This document shows, one piece after another, positions 56,213-64,000 of a stretch of 64,000 nucleotides of DNA; positions within the stretch are counted from its first letter, which is position 1, and each line of letters begins with the position of its first letter. The notes beneath the pieces are model-generated. The model ran no database searches. It had not been told where the DNA came from and saw only the letters and a program-made list of their open reading frames with translations. The position numbers and the translations under genes are program-made. The stretch is from Prevotella sp. GTDB lineage: Bacteria; Bacteroidota; Bacteroidia; Bacteroidales; Bacteroidaceae. The DNA lies in the NCBI GenBank assembly GCA_024690505.1, contig JAILPA010000130.1, forward strand, positions 1-64,000. Reading direction: 5' to 3'.

Positions 56213-58621
56213 ATGAGAAAGAGATTCACTTTACTATGGGCGTTCGCCTTCATGGCAACGACACTCATGGCTGGCGTCGTGACACAGGAGGAGGCCATGC
56301 AGTACGCCCGTCAGTTCCTCAACGAGCACCGATTGCCGGGCCACAGGGCAAACCTGCGACTGGCTCCCAGGGCAACAGCTGTTCAGACGGAGCAGGCCCT
56401 GCGCACCAATGCCTACTATGTTTTCAACTGCGGCGAGAGCCAGGGATATGTCATCGTTAGTGCCGACGACCGCACCATGCCTATCCTGGGATATACCGAC
56501 AGTGGCACCTTCGACTACAGTAGGATACCCGACAACATGCGCCACTGGCTCGACGACTATGCCGAGCAGATACGTCAGCTCGACCTCCTGGGCATACAAC
56601 AGGAAACAGCGGCAGCACAAGTCGCTACCCCAGAGAAAACACCGGTGAAACCGATGATTTCTACAGTATGGGCACAGCACGAGCCTTTCAACGACCTGTG
56701 CCCCACCGACCCCCTGACGGGTACCACCTGTCTCACCGGATGCGTGGCCACGGCCATGGCGCAGGTGATGTACTACCACAAATATCCTGCGCAGACAGTG
56801 GAAAGAATTCCTGAATACACCACGACAAACGACTCGCATATTCCTGTGGCAGGAATCGACATCACACCCATCGACTGGGCCAACATACTACCGTCGTACG
56901 ACGGCAACGATGCCACGCCACAGCAGATTCAGGCGGTGGCACAGCTGATGAAGCTCTGCGGCGCATCCGTGAATATGGATTACAGCAGCGTGTCAAGCTC
57001 GGCGAGTACGGGTTCGCTACTTTTCAGCCTTACCACCTATTTCGACTACGACCCCTCCATTCAAATTATCAGGCGAAAGAATTTTAACACCGAAGAATGG
57101 AATCGCCTTGTCTATGACGAGTTGGCTGCCGGCCGACCTGTCATCTACCGAGGCACGCGCGACCGTAAAGGGAACGACTCGGGCCATGCATTCGTCATCG
57201 ATGGATACGATAGAAACGGCTATTATCACGTGAACTGGGGGTGGGGAAACTACAATGGCTACTTCCTCCTGTCGGTAATGGACCCCTATGCCAGCACCGA
57301 GCGCGAACATTACCTCAGCAATGAGGGTTATACCATCAACCAGGAGGCCGTCATCAGCATACTGCCGAATACGCACGGCGCCATGCCAACGCCACCGAAA
57401 CGGCTCACTACCGATGGAATGGCCATTATTGGTGCCGACACGCTGACAAGAACGTCGGCAAACAGCAACTTCTCTGATATCTCGTTAGTAGTTAATACTT
57501 TCAACCGAGCAGCAACAACTGCCACCTTCGACCTGGCTGTGGGCGTATTCAATGCTAAGGGAGAAATGGTTTATGTGAGAACCAAACAGCCCTACGAGTT
57601 GCCGCGAAATTATGGTTTCACGGCGTTGAAATACTCCTTGAGCTTCGGTAGCGGATGGCCAGACGGTGATTATACCATTATGAGCCTGAGCCGCGAAAGC
57701 AACGAAAACTTGGATTGGCTCACCGATATTGGCGCAGAACGCCGTGCTGTCTACGCCACTCTGAGAGGCGACACGCTCATTCTGCAGTCCTCCACGCCAA
57801 AACTGGAAGGCACACTGAGCTTAGAAGACCAACAGCTCGAACTGGGCAAGCTGACGAAGGTAACGGCTCGGGTGCACAATATCGGGACACCATTCTCGGG
57901 AATGATCTATCTCTACAGTGACGCTACACGCTACGGCGGCCGCTCAGTCGACATGGCTGCCGGTGAAATCAAGGATATTGAGATGGGATTCCTGCCGGTA
58001 TTTTCAGGGATGCAAACCCTTGCGCTGGTTTACGAGGATGCTCAGAATGTTGAAGTGCCGTTCGCTGCCTTCGACGTTAATGTGGCTTTGCCGGCGAAGA
58101 ACTTGCTCGAGATGAAGCTTGTACGTCGCAATGCCACTTACGACCGGACCGTCTCGCGCTACGTCGTAGGCCCCACCTTGCAGCTCGCCATCAACGCCAA
58201 GAACGTGAATGATGACGTCTTCAACAACAAAATCGTCGCCAAACTGTATAAGTTGCTTGAAGACGGCAGCAACATGGGGCGCCAGGTACAACAGAAGATT
58301 TGTGACGCAACCATAGAGCCAGGACAGGAGAAGGAACTTGAGTTTACCTTCGATGAACTGATTAATGGCGGCACGTACTTCGTGTGGATATATTTCTACT
58401 CCGAGGGTGAGCTCGATACTGAACACCGCATCTCAGGAGGAACCTACCTGGTAGACTTCGCCTCAGGTATAGATACGGTGGAAAACGCCGATGAAACCGT
58501 GGAAATTTACACTCTTGAAGGCATGAAGACGGGCACCGCCAAACGCTCGCAGCTGAAGGCTGGCACTGCCGTGCAGCGACGCGGCGTATACATCATCGAC
58601 GGGCGTAAAGTGGTGAAATAA
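56213..58621 (+). CDS. Secreted C10-family (streptopain/interpain-like) cysteine protease
   Basis: Signal peptide; propeptide YVFNCGESQGYVIVSADDRTMPILGYTDSGTFD; TTCLTGCVATAMAQVMYYHKYP; GHAFVIDGYDRNGYYHVNWGWGNYNGYFLL. Confidence 0.93.
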   Translation: MRKRFTLLWAFAFMATTLMAGVVTQEEAMQYARQFLNEHRLPGHRANLRLAPRATAVQTEQALRTNAYYVFNCGESQGYVIVSADDRTMPILGYTDSGTFDYSRIPDNMRHWLDDYAEQIRQLDLLGIQQETAAAQVATPEKTPVKPMISTVWAQHEPFNDLCPTDPLTGTTCLTGCVATAMAQVMYYHKYPAQTVERIPEYTTTNDSHIPVAGIDITPIDWANILPSYDGNDATPQQIQAVAQLMKLCGASVNMDYSSVSSSASTGSLLFSLTTYFDYDPSIQIIRRKNFNTEEWNRLVYDELAAGRPVIYRGTRDRKGNDSGHAFVIDGYDRNGYYHVNWGWGNYNGYFLLSVMDPYASTEREHYLSNEGYTINQEAVISILPNTHGAMPTPPKRLTTDGMAIIGADTLTRTSANSNFSDISLVVNTFNRAATTATFDLAVGVFNAKGEMVYVRTKQPYELPRNYGFTALKYSLSFGSGWPDGDYTIMSLSRESNENLDWLTDIGAERRAVYATLRGDTLILQSSTPKLEGTLSLEDQQLELGKLTKVTARVHNIGTPFSGMIYLYSDATRYGGRSVDMAAGEIKDIEMGFLPVFSGMQTLALVYEDAQNVEVPFAAFDVNVALPAKNLLEMKLVRRNATYDRTVSRYVVGPTLQLAINAKNVNDDVFNNKIVAKLYKLLEDGSNMGRQVQQKICDATIEPGQEKELEFTFDELINGGTYFVWIYFYSEGELDTEHRISGGTYLVDFASGIDTVENADETVEIYTLEGMKTGTAKRSQLKAGTAVQRRGVYIIDGRKVVK

Positions 58622-58664
58622 AGTTATTACTGTCCGCTAAGACCAAAATCTCTGAACTACAATG

Positions 58665-58711
58665 CCCCACCCGTCTCCCCTCCCCTTGGATGGGAGGGGA
58701 GACGGGTGGGG
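58665..58711. repeat. Perfect GC-rich hairpin CCCCACCCGTCTCCCCTCCC-cttgga-(t)GGGAGGGGAGACGGGTGGGG
   Basis: 20-bp perfect stem read directly; possible terminator of C10 protease gene. Confidence 0.9.
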
Positions 58712-58811
58712 TCTGTAATATCCAGCCAGTTAAGAAGATTGAGTCCCCACCACTACCCCTTCCCTTGAGGGGAGTGGCGAGCGTAGTTGCAACAGCTTGA
58801 TTGGATAAGTT

Positions 58812-59152
58812 GAATGTAAGGAAAATTCCAATCCGTAAAAAGTGTCGTATTATAAGGATTTTGGAAAAGCACCGCTTTGAGGGTCGAGAAGCGGTGCTTT
58901 TTTGCCCTCAAAGCTGTCCTTTTCGGCTCTCAAAGCAGTCCTTCACTTTTTGTAGAATTATCAATGTAAAGGAAAATGACAATACAACTATTATTTTGCA
59001 ACGGGCTAAACGGACTTACTTGGAACGACTGATTAAGTCCGCGATAGTCCGATGCAAAAGTCCGAGAAAGTCCGATGCAAAAACCCGCGATAGTCCGATG
59101 CAAAAACCCGAGAAAGTCCGATGCAAAAACCCGAGAAAGTCCGATGAAACAA
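58812..59152 (+). repeat. Composite intergenic element copy D, with extended decamer/23-bp module
   Basis: Left end GAATGTAAGGAAAATTCC; units at 58866, 58888, 58910, 58932; right end AATGTAAAGGAAAATGACAATACA; GTCCGATG at 59047, 59070, 59093, 59116, 59139 (23-bp period). Confidence 0.93.
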
Positions 59153-59203
59153 ACAGGAACTCAGACTATATCTAAGCCCCTTTGACTGCTTAGAAGGTCG
59201 GGA

Positions 59204-59812
59204 CTAATCGGCAAACTGCAGGCTGAGCTGGCCATCGCCCAGCAGGTTGTAGCTCTTTCGATGATATGGTGAAGCACCGTGCAGGCGAATGGCCTCGCGG
59301 TGTTTCATCGTGGGGTAGCCCTTGTTCTGGGCCCAGTCGTACATGGGATATTCGCTGGCAAGACCAAGCATATAGTCATCGCGGTAGGTCTTAGCCAGGA
59401 TGGAGGCGGCAGCAATACTCAGGTACTTGCCGTCGCCCTTGACGATGGTGGTTGATGGCAGACCCTGGTAAGGCTTGAAACGGTTGCCGTCGACGATGAC
59501 AGCCTGCGGGCGCAGCGTCAGCTGGTCAAGGGCGCGGTGCATGGCCAGGATGGAGGCGTTGAGAATGTTAATTCGGTCGATTTCATCGGGCTCTACGATG
59601 CCCACGGCCCAGGCCAGCGCATCGTGTTCAACGATGGCGCGAAGCTCGTAGCGCCGCTTCTCGCTGAGCTGTTTCGAGTCGTTCAGAAGCGGGTTCGTGT
59701 AGTCCTCGGGCAGTATGACGGCCGCCGCATAGACAGCACCTGCCAGGCACCCGCGGCCTGCCTCGTCGCAGCCCGCCTCAATAAGTCCTTTATAGTAATG
59801 GCTTGCTAGCAT
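59204..59812 (-). CDS. rnhB: Ribonuclease HII
   Basis: [66 protein letters not shown]. Confidence 0.95.
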   Translation of the reverse strand: MLASHYYKGLIEAGCDEAGRGCLAGAVYAAAVILPEDYTNPLLNDSKQLSEKRRYELRAIVEHDALAWAVGIVEPDEIDRINILNASILAMHRALDQLTLRPQAVIVDGNRFKPYQGLPSTTIVKGDGKYLSIAAASILAKTYRDDYMLGLASEYPMYDWAQNKGYPTMKHREAIRLHGASPYHRKSYNLLGDGQLSLQFAD

Positions 59813-59825
59813 ATTTCAACGATGA

Positions 59826-59846
59826 TGCGGCGGGCAAACCGCCGCA
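59826..59846. repeat. Perfect hairpin TGCGGCGG-gcaaa-CCGCCGCA between sufS and rnhB
   Basis: Read directly. Confidence 0.85.
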
Positions 59847-59904
59847 CACGAACTCATCCTGCATTTTGTTTATTCCTCAGTCCTCATTTCTCATTCTTCA
59901 TTCT

Positions 59905-61143
59905 TCAGAACATCTTGCTGACGCGGCGGATGGCAGCTATCAGAGCATCCACCTCGTCCTTTGTGTTGTAGAGGGCGAATGATGCGCGCACGGTGCCCGT
60001 CACGCCAAGGCGGTCCATCAGCGGGTGGGCGCAGTGGTGGCCCGTGCGAACAGCTATTCCTAAGCGGTCGAGCAGGGTGCCCATGTCAAGGTGATGAATG
60101 TCGCCAACCAGGAACGATACCACGGCATCCTTACCCTCGGCCTCGCCAAAAAGCCTGATTCCATCGATGGTTTTCATCTGCGCCATGCAGTAGCGGGTCA
60201 GCTCCTGCTCGTGGGCGTTCACCTCGTCCATGTCCAAGGTGCAGAGGTAGTCGATGGCCGTTGCCAGTCCGTGGGTGGCCACATAGTCGGGCGTGCCGGC
60301 CTCGAACTTGAACGGCAGCTGCTCGAATGTCGTCTTCTCCCACGACACGCGGTCAATCATCTCGCCGCCGCCCTGATAAGGTGGGAGCCGGTCGAGCCAT
60401 TGTTCCTTGCCATAGAGCACGCCAATGCCTGTGGGGCCGTACATCTTGTGTCCGCTGAAGCAGAGGAAGTCGCAGTCGAGTGCCTGCACGTCGAGTGCCA
60501 TGTGGGGTGCGCTCTGTGCCGCATCGATCATCACGGGAATGCCGTGTTCGTGGGCCGTCTTCACTATTTGTGCCACGGGGTTCACGGTGCCCAGCACGTT
60601 GCTGACGTGGCAGAGGCTGATGAGGCGTGTCCGCGGCGTGATGTACGCTGCAACGCCTTCGCCACTCGCCGTACCGTCAGAGCAGCACTGCAGCTCGCCC
60701 CGGTCGGTGATGGGCAGGTGGCGCACCACGATGCCGCGCCGTTGGGCCTGCAACTGCCAGGGCACGATGTTCGAGTGGTGCTCCATGTCGGTCACCAGCA
60801 CCTCGTCGCCCTCGTGCATGAAGGCCTCGCAGAAGCTGCTGGCCACCAGGTTGATGGCTTCGGTAGTGCCGCGTGTGAACACTATCTCGTTGGTGCTGCG
60901 GGCGTTGATGAAGGCCCGCACCCGTTCGCGTGCCGCCTCGTGCAAGTCGGTGGCTTGCTGGCTGAGGTAGTGCACGCCGCGGTGCACGTTGGCGTTGACG
61001 TTCAGGTACTCTTCGCGCATAGCATCGAGCACGCAAAGCGGTTTCTGGGTGGTGGCGGCATTGTCGAGGTAGACCAGCGGGCGCCCGTAGACCTGGCGCT
61101 GTAAGATGGGGAAATCCTGGCGGATTGTGGCTATGTCGAGCAT
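59905..61143 (-). CDS. sufS: Cysteine desulfurase (SufS type)
   Basis: IRQDFPILQRQVYGRPLVYLDNAATTQKP, DFLCFSGHKMYGPTGIGVLYG, RTGHHCAHPLMDRLGVTGTVRASFALYNTKDEVD. Confidence 0.95.
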   Translation of the reverse strand: MLDIATIRQDFPILQRQVYGRPLVYLDNAATTQKPLCVLDAMREEYLNVNANVHRGVHYLSQQATDLHEAARERVRAFINARSTNEIVFTRGTTEAINLVASSFCEAFMHEGDEVLVTDMEHHSNIVPWQLQAQRRGIVVRHLPITDRGELQCCSDGTASGEGVAAYITPRTRLISLCHVSNVLGTVNPVAQIVKTAHEHGIPVMIDAAQSAPHMALDVQALDCDFLCFSGHKMYGPTGIGVLYGKEQWLDRLPPYQGGGEMIDRVSWEKTTFEQLPFKFEAGTPDYVATHGLATAIDYLCTLDMDEVNAHEQELTRYCMAQMKTIDGIRLFGEAEGKDAVVSFLVGDIHHLDMGTLLDRLGIAVRTGHHCAHPLMDRLGVTGTVRASFALYNTKDEVDALIAAIRRVSKMF

Positions 61144-61181
61144 CGGTGTTGTTGGGTTTGAATATAAGGTATATGGAACTT

Positions 61182-62420
61182 TTAACTCAGCAGGCGTCGG
61201 GAGAAATAGCGTACTGGGTACCAGGCAGCAAGGAAGCTGACGATGAGCACGGTGACGAACACTATGACGACGTCAAGCGGATGTACGCTGACGGGATAGC
61301 TGTCGATGACAAACGACCCTTCCGATGCTCCCATGCTCACCAGCCCGTACTGTTGCTGGAGCCAGCAGAGCAGCAGACCGAAGAGGATTCCCAAGATGGC
61401 TCCGATGGCCGATATGAGTCGTCCCTCGAACAGGAATATCTGGGTAATCTGCTTGTTGGTGGCACCCATGCTGCGCAGTGTTGCCACGTCGTCGCGCTTG
61501 TCGATGATGAGCATCGACAGCGAGCTGATGATGTTGAAGCAGGCCACGACAAGGATGAACGTGAGGAAGACGTAGGCTATGAGTTTCTCTATCTCCATGA
61601 TGCTGAAGGTATCCTCCTGCTGCTCGAAGCGGTCGCGCACGTAGAACTGGTCGCCTGCTATCTGGCGTATCTCCTTCTTCACCGCGTCGAAGTCGCTGCC
61701 GGGCTTCAGCCGCAACTCGAGCGACGAGATGCACCCCGTCTGGTGAAACAGCTGCTGGGCGAATGCCAACGATGTGAGGACGTAGTTGCGGTCGTACTTC
61801 GACTGTTGCACGCTGAACACCACGCCCGCCGAATAGAGGCTGTCCTTCATGTCGTTCAGGTCGTAGTCGTCCACGTCGAACTGTCCTTCACGCACGGGAG
61901 CGTAGACGTAGAGCTTGTCCTTGAAGTAATAGTCGGTGCCAAGGAAGGAAGCGGAAGCCAGCTGTCGGCCCAGGATGGCGTAGTGCATGTCGGCGGTTGC
62001 TTGCAGCTCGAAGTGCCCGGGCCCTTCCAGTATCTCGTCGATATGCGTCAGCTGCTCAAAGCTTTTCTCCACGCCTTTCAGGATTATCATTGCCTGTCGG
62101 CCGTGGTATTCGGCCAGCGCCTGGTCTTCCAGGCACTGTGTGTACACCTCCACCTGTGGCAGCGCCATGATGCGCTGCAGGCGCTCGTTGTCCTGTGCCA
62201 CCGTCTTTCCCTTTACGGGTGTGATCTTCAGTTGTGGGTCGAAGCTGGTGAACAGCTCGGCCACCTTGTCGCTGAAGCCGTTGAACACACTGAGCACCAC
62301 AATCATGGCCATCGACGCCACCGCTACCCCCAGCACCGAGATGGCGCTGATGAGGTTGATGACGTTGGTAGACTTCTTCGAGAAGAGATACCTTTTAGCT
62401 ATGTAGAACGGGAAGTTCAT
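61182..62420 (-). CDS. LolC/LolE-type ABC transporter permease (FtsX family)
   Basis: FYIAKRYLFSKKSTNVINLISAISVLGVAVASMAMIVVLSVFNGF; four TM segments. Confidence 0.9.
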   Translation of the reverse strand: MNFPFYIAKRYLFSKKSTNVINLISAISVLGVAVASMAMIVVLSVFNGFSDKVAELFTSFDPQLKITPVKGKTVAQDNERLQRIMALPQVEVYTQCLEDQALAEYHGRQAMIILKGVEKSFEQLTHIDEILEGPGHFELQATADMHYAILGRQLASASFLGTDYYFKDKLYVYAPVREGQFDVDDYDLNDMKDSLYSAGVVFSVQQSKYDRNYVLTSLAFAQQLFHQTGCISSLELRLKPGSDFDAVKKEIRQIAGDQFYVRDRFEQQEDTFSIMEIEKLIAYVFLTFILVVACFNIISSLSMLIIDKRDDVATLRSMGATNKQITQIFLFEGRLISAIGAILGILFGLLLCWLQQQYGLVSMGASEGSFVIDSYPVSVHPLDVVIVFVTVLIVSFLAAWYPVRYFSRRLLS

Positions 62421-62473
62421 GCGGCGGCAGCGAATTCTTCATTCACGAGTCTCGAATCTCGATTCTTCGTTCT

Positions 62474-62809
62474 TCATTTCTTCAGCAGCTCGTCTATATG
62501 CTCTATATAGTCGAGCGAGTCGTCAATGAAGAAGCGCAGTTCGGGAATGATGCGCAGCTGGTGGCGCACCCTCTGGCCCAGGTTGTAGCGTATCTGCTGG
62601 TTGTTGTGCTCAATGTTTGCCAGCAGCTCTTCGCCCCGTTCCGAGGGGAAGATGCTCAGGTAGGCCGTGCAGATGCTCAGGTCGGGCGAGATGCGTGTGC
62701 GTGTCACGCTCACCATGACGCCCTTCATGGCGCGTGTCTGCTCTTGGAAGATGATGCTCAGCTCCTTCTGCAGCAGTCGGGCTATCTTGTTTTGTCTTGT
62801 CTCTTGCAT
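62474..62809 (-). CDS. rbfA: Ribosome-binding factor A
   Basis: RQNKIARLLQKELSIIFQEQ, MVSVTRTRISPDLSICTAYLSIFP, ELRFFIDDSLDYIEHIDELL. Confidence 0.92.
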   Translation of the reverse strand: MQETRQNKIARLLQKELSIIFQEQTRAMKGVMVSVTRTRISPDLSICTAYLSIFPSERGEELLANIEHNNQQIRYNLGQRVRHQLRIIPELRFFIDDSLDYIEHIDELLKK

Positions 62810-62888
62810 GTGCTGTTGTCGTTTGTTTGCTTCGTGAAGTACTCGTTCGAGCGTTGTTACAATTTGCTTCTATATAAATCAGAGTTCA

Positions 62889-63033
62889 GACCCCAGCCCC
62901 AGCCCTTGAAGGGAGGGGAGTGCGTCTGGCTTCAGCGAGTCTCCCCTCCCTTCAAGGCGAGGGGTGTGCGTCAGGCTTCAGCGAGTCTCCCCTCCCTTCA
63001 AGGGGAGGGGCTGGGGGTGGGGTCTGTATTGTC
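62889..63033. repeat. GC-rich palindromic repeats (CCCCTCCCTTCAAGGGGAGGGG, about 46-bp unit) in inferred rbfA leader
   Basis: Repeated ...TCTGGCTTCAGCGAGTCTCCCCTCCCTTCAAGG...; ends GGGGTGGGGTCTGTATTG. Confidence 0.88.
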
Positions 63034-63042
63034 ATTGTTCAT
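62998..63042 (-). other. Candidate upstream ORF (14 aa) in rbfA leader
   Basis: Manual translation MNNDNTDPTPSPSP*; ATG lies 32 bp below the -7 box. Confidence 0.45.
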
Positions 63043-63081
63043 GTCTGCTTTCGTTGTATCGAAAAGTCAGCTGCAAAGGTA
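63035..63081 (-). promoter_or_regulatory. Promoter/leader cassette copy 3 (upstream of rbfA)
   Basis: Minus strand: TACCTTTGCAGCTGACTTTTCGATACAACGAAAGCAGACATGAA. Confidence 0.75.
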
Positions 63082-63126
63082 CGAAGAAAAAACGAATCCA
63101 CCAAATAAGCGGTGGTAATTGTTACT

Positions 63127-64000
63127 TCACAAGGCGTTGGAAACAGCCTTTTTTATCTGCGCCATGTTGCTGCGCGATACAGGCAGGCTGTCGTGCGTGT
63201 GCTTCATAATGAGCTGCATGGCCCCTGACCTGGATACTATTTGCTCCACCTGCCCCAGGTTGGTGAGGAAGGCGCGGTGGCAGCGCACAATCATGGAGTA
63301 GGGTCTGAGGTCGTCTTCCATCTGTTTCGATGTGGCCCGCAGCATGTCGGTGTGTACCTGTCCGTTGTGCAGGTGGCACACCTTCACGTAGTTCCCCACT
63401 GCCTCAATATATAAAAGGTTGGCAATATGCAGCGACACCGATTCGTTGGTGGTGCCCTTCAGTACGATGGCATCTACAGGCTCCACCGTCCGTAGTGGCG
63501 ACTGGCTGACGGTTGTGCCCGATTCCGCAGGGCTTTCGTTCTGCTCCGTCTGTCCCCCTTGTGTCGTCGGAGCCGTGGCGGCTTGCCGAGCCTGCATCTT
63601 CACCAGTTTCTCGTTCAGCATTCTGGTCTCCTCCAGCTCTGCCGACAGGAAGCGGCTGCGGAACTTGAACCGCCAGTACAGACCTATGGCGAAGGAGCAG
63701 AAGGCGATGATGGCCAGCGTCTCGAGGAAGTTCACCAGCGAGAAGTGATTACTCTCCATGCGGTTGCTCAGTACGAAGTGGCGGTAAAGGCAGATGCTCA
63801 GCGCCACGAGCGGCGTGTTGATAATCTGGAACCAGAGGTTGCGGCGGATGATGTAGCTCACCCCTTTGTTGTCGGAGCGCGGCATACGAACAAGATACTT
63901 CAGGATGAGGTCAGTCAGCATACAGACCGCGATGCCTATGATCCAGAGGTTGAAGATGTGGGCGTACGCCTGCCATTGCCATGCCTCCAGTCCGAACGGC
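63127..64000 (-). CDS. Membrane-bound LytTR-family DNA-binding regulator (N-terminus runs off the window)
   Basis: Frame stays open to the edge (PFGLEAWQWQAYAHIFNLWIIGIAVCMLTDL...); TM segments; C-terminal LLYIEAVGNYVKVCHLHNGQVHTDMLRATSKQMEDDL...VRCHRAFLTNL. Confidence 0.87.
   Translation of the reverse strand, partial: PFGLEAWQWQAYAHIFNLWIIGIAVCMLTDLILKYLVRMPRSDNKGVSYIIRRNLWFQIINTPLVALSICLYRHFVLSNRMESNHFSLVNFLETLAIIAFCSFAIGLYWRFKFRSRFLSAELEETRMLNEKLVKMQARQAATAPTTQGGQTEQNESPAESGTTVSQSPLRTVEPVDAIVLKGTTNESVSLHIANLLYIEAVGNYVKVCHLHNGQVHTDMLRATSKQMEDDLRPYSMIVRCHRAFLTNLGQVEQIVSRSGAMQLIMKHTHDSLPVSRSNMAQIKKAVSNAL

Noticed and set aside
1-64000. tRNA or rRNA genes
   Set aside because: No cloverleaf-like or rRNA-like sequences recognised by eye on either strand; a tRNAscan/Infernal run would be decisive.

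Overview
This 64 kb window looks like a chromosomal segment from a Bacteroidota genome, most like Prevotella. The evidence is TAnnTTTG promoters, no Shine-Dalgarno pattern, FadL/OPT/LolE-type genes, a C10 protease and T9SS-like C-terminal tails. I see about 43 credible CDSs; the two at the window edges are truncated. Contents include a plant-polysaccharide (xylan/pectin) degradation region with GH30, a beta-helix protein, a GDSL esterase, GH51, CE8, CE7, CE12 and a kinase-less propeller-AraC regulator. There is also a tandem cluster of four FKBP isomerases, a GATase/membrane-dipeptidase fusion, a Dna2-like nuclease-helicase, and housekeeping genes (xpt, dusB, xerD, aroQ, dprA, argB, cobB-like, rnhB, sufS, rbfA). 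I see no rRNA, tRNA, CRISPR array or transposase. The most unusual content is non-coding. (1) Ten intergenic arrays of short palindromes occur at an exact 22-bp period. Most use one core family, but two other arrays keep the same period with unrelated cores. Several sit inside a larger composite element with conserved left and right ends and a 10-bp-phased module. (2) A promoter / mini-hairpin / start-codon leader cassette is present at four minus-strand loci. At three of them it encodes an upstream ORF that runs into GC-rich CCCCTCCC..GGGAGGGG repeats.
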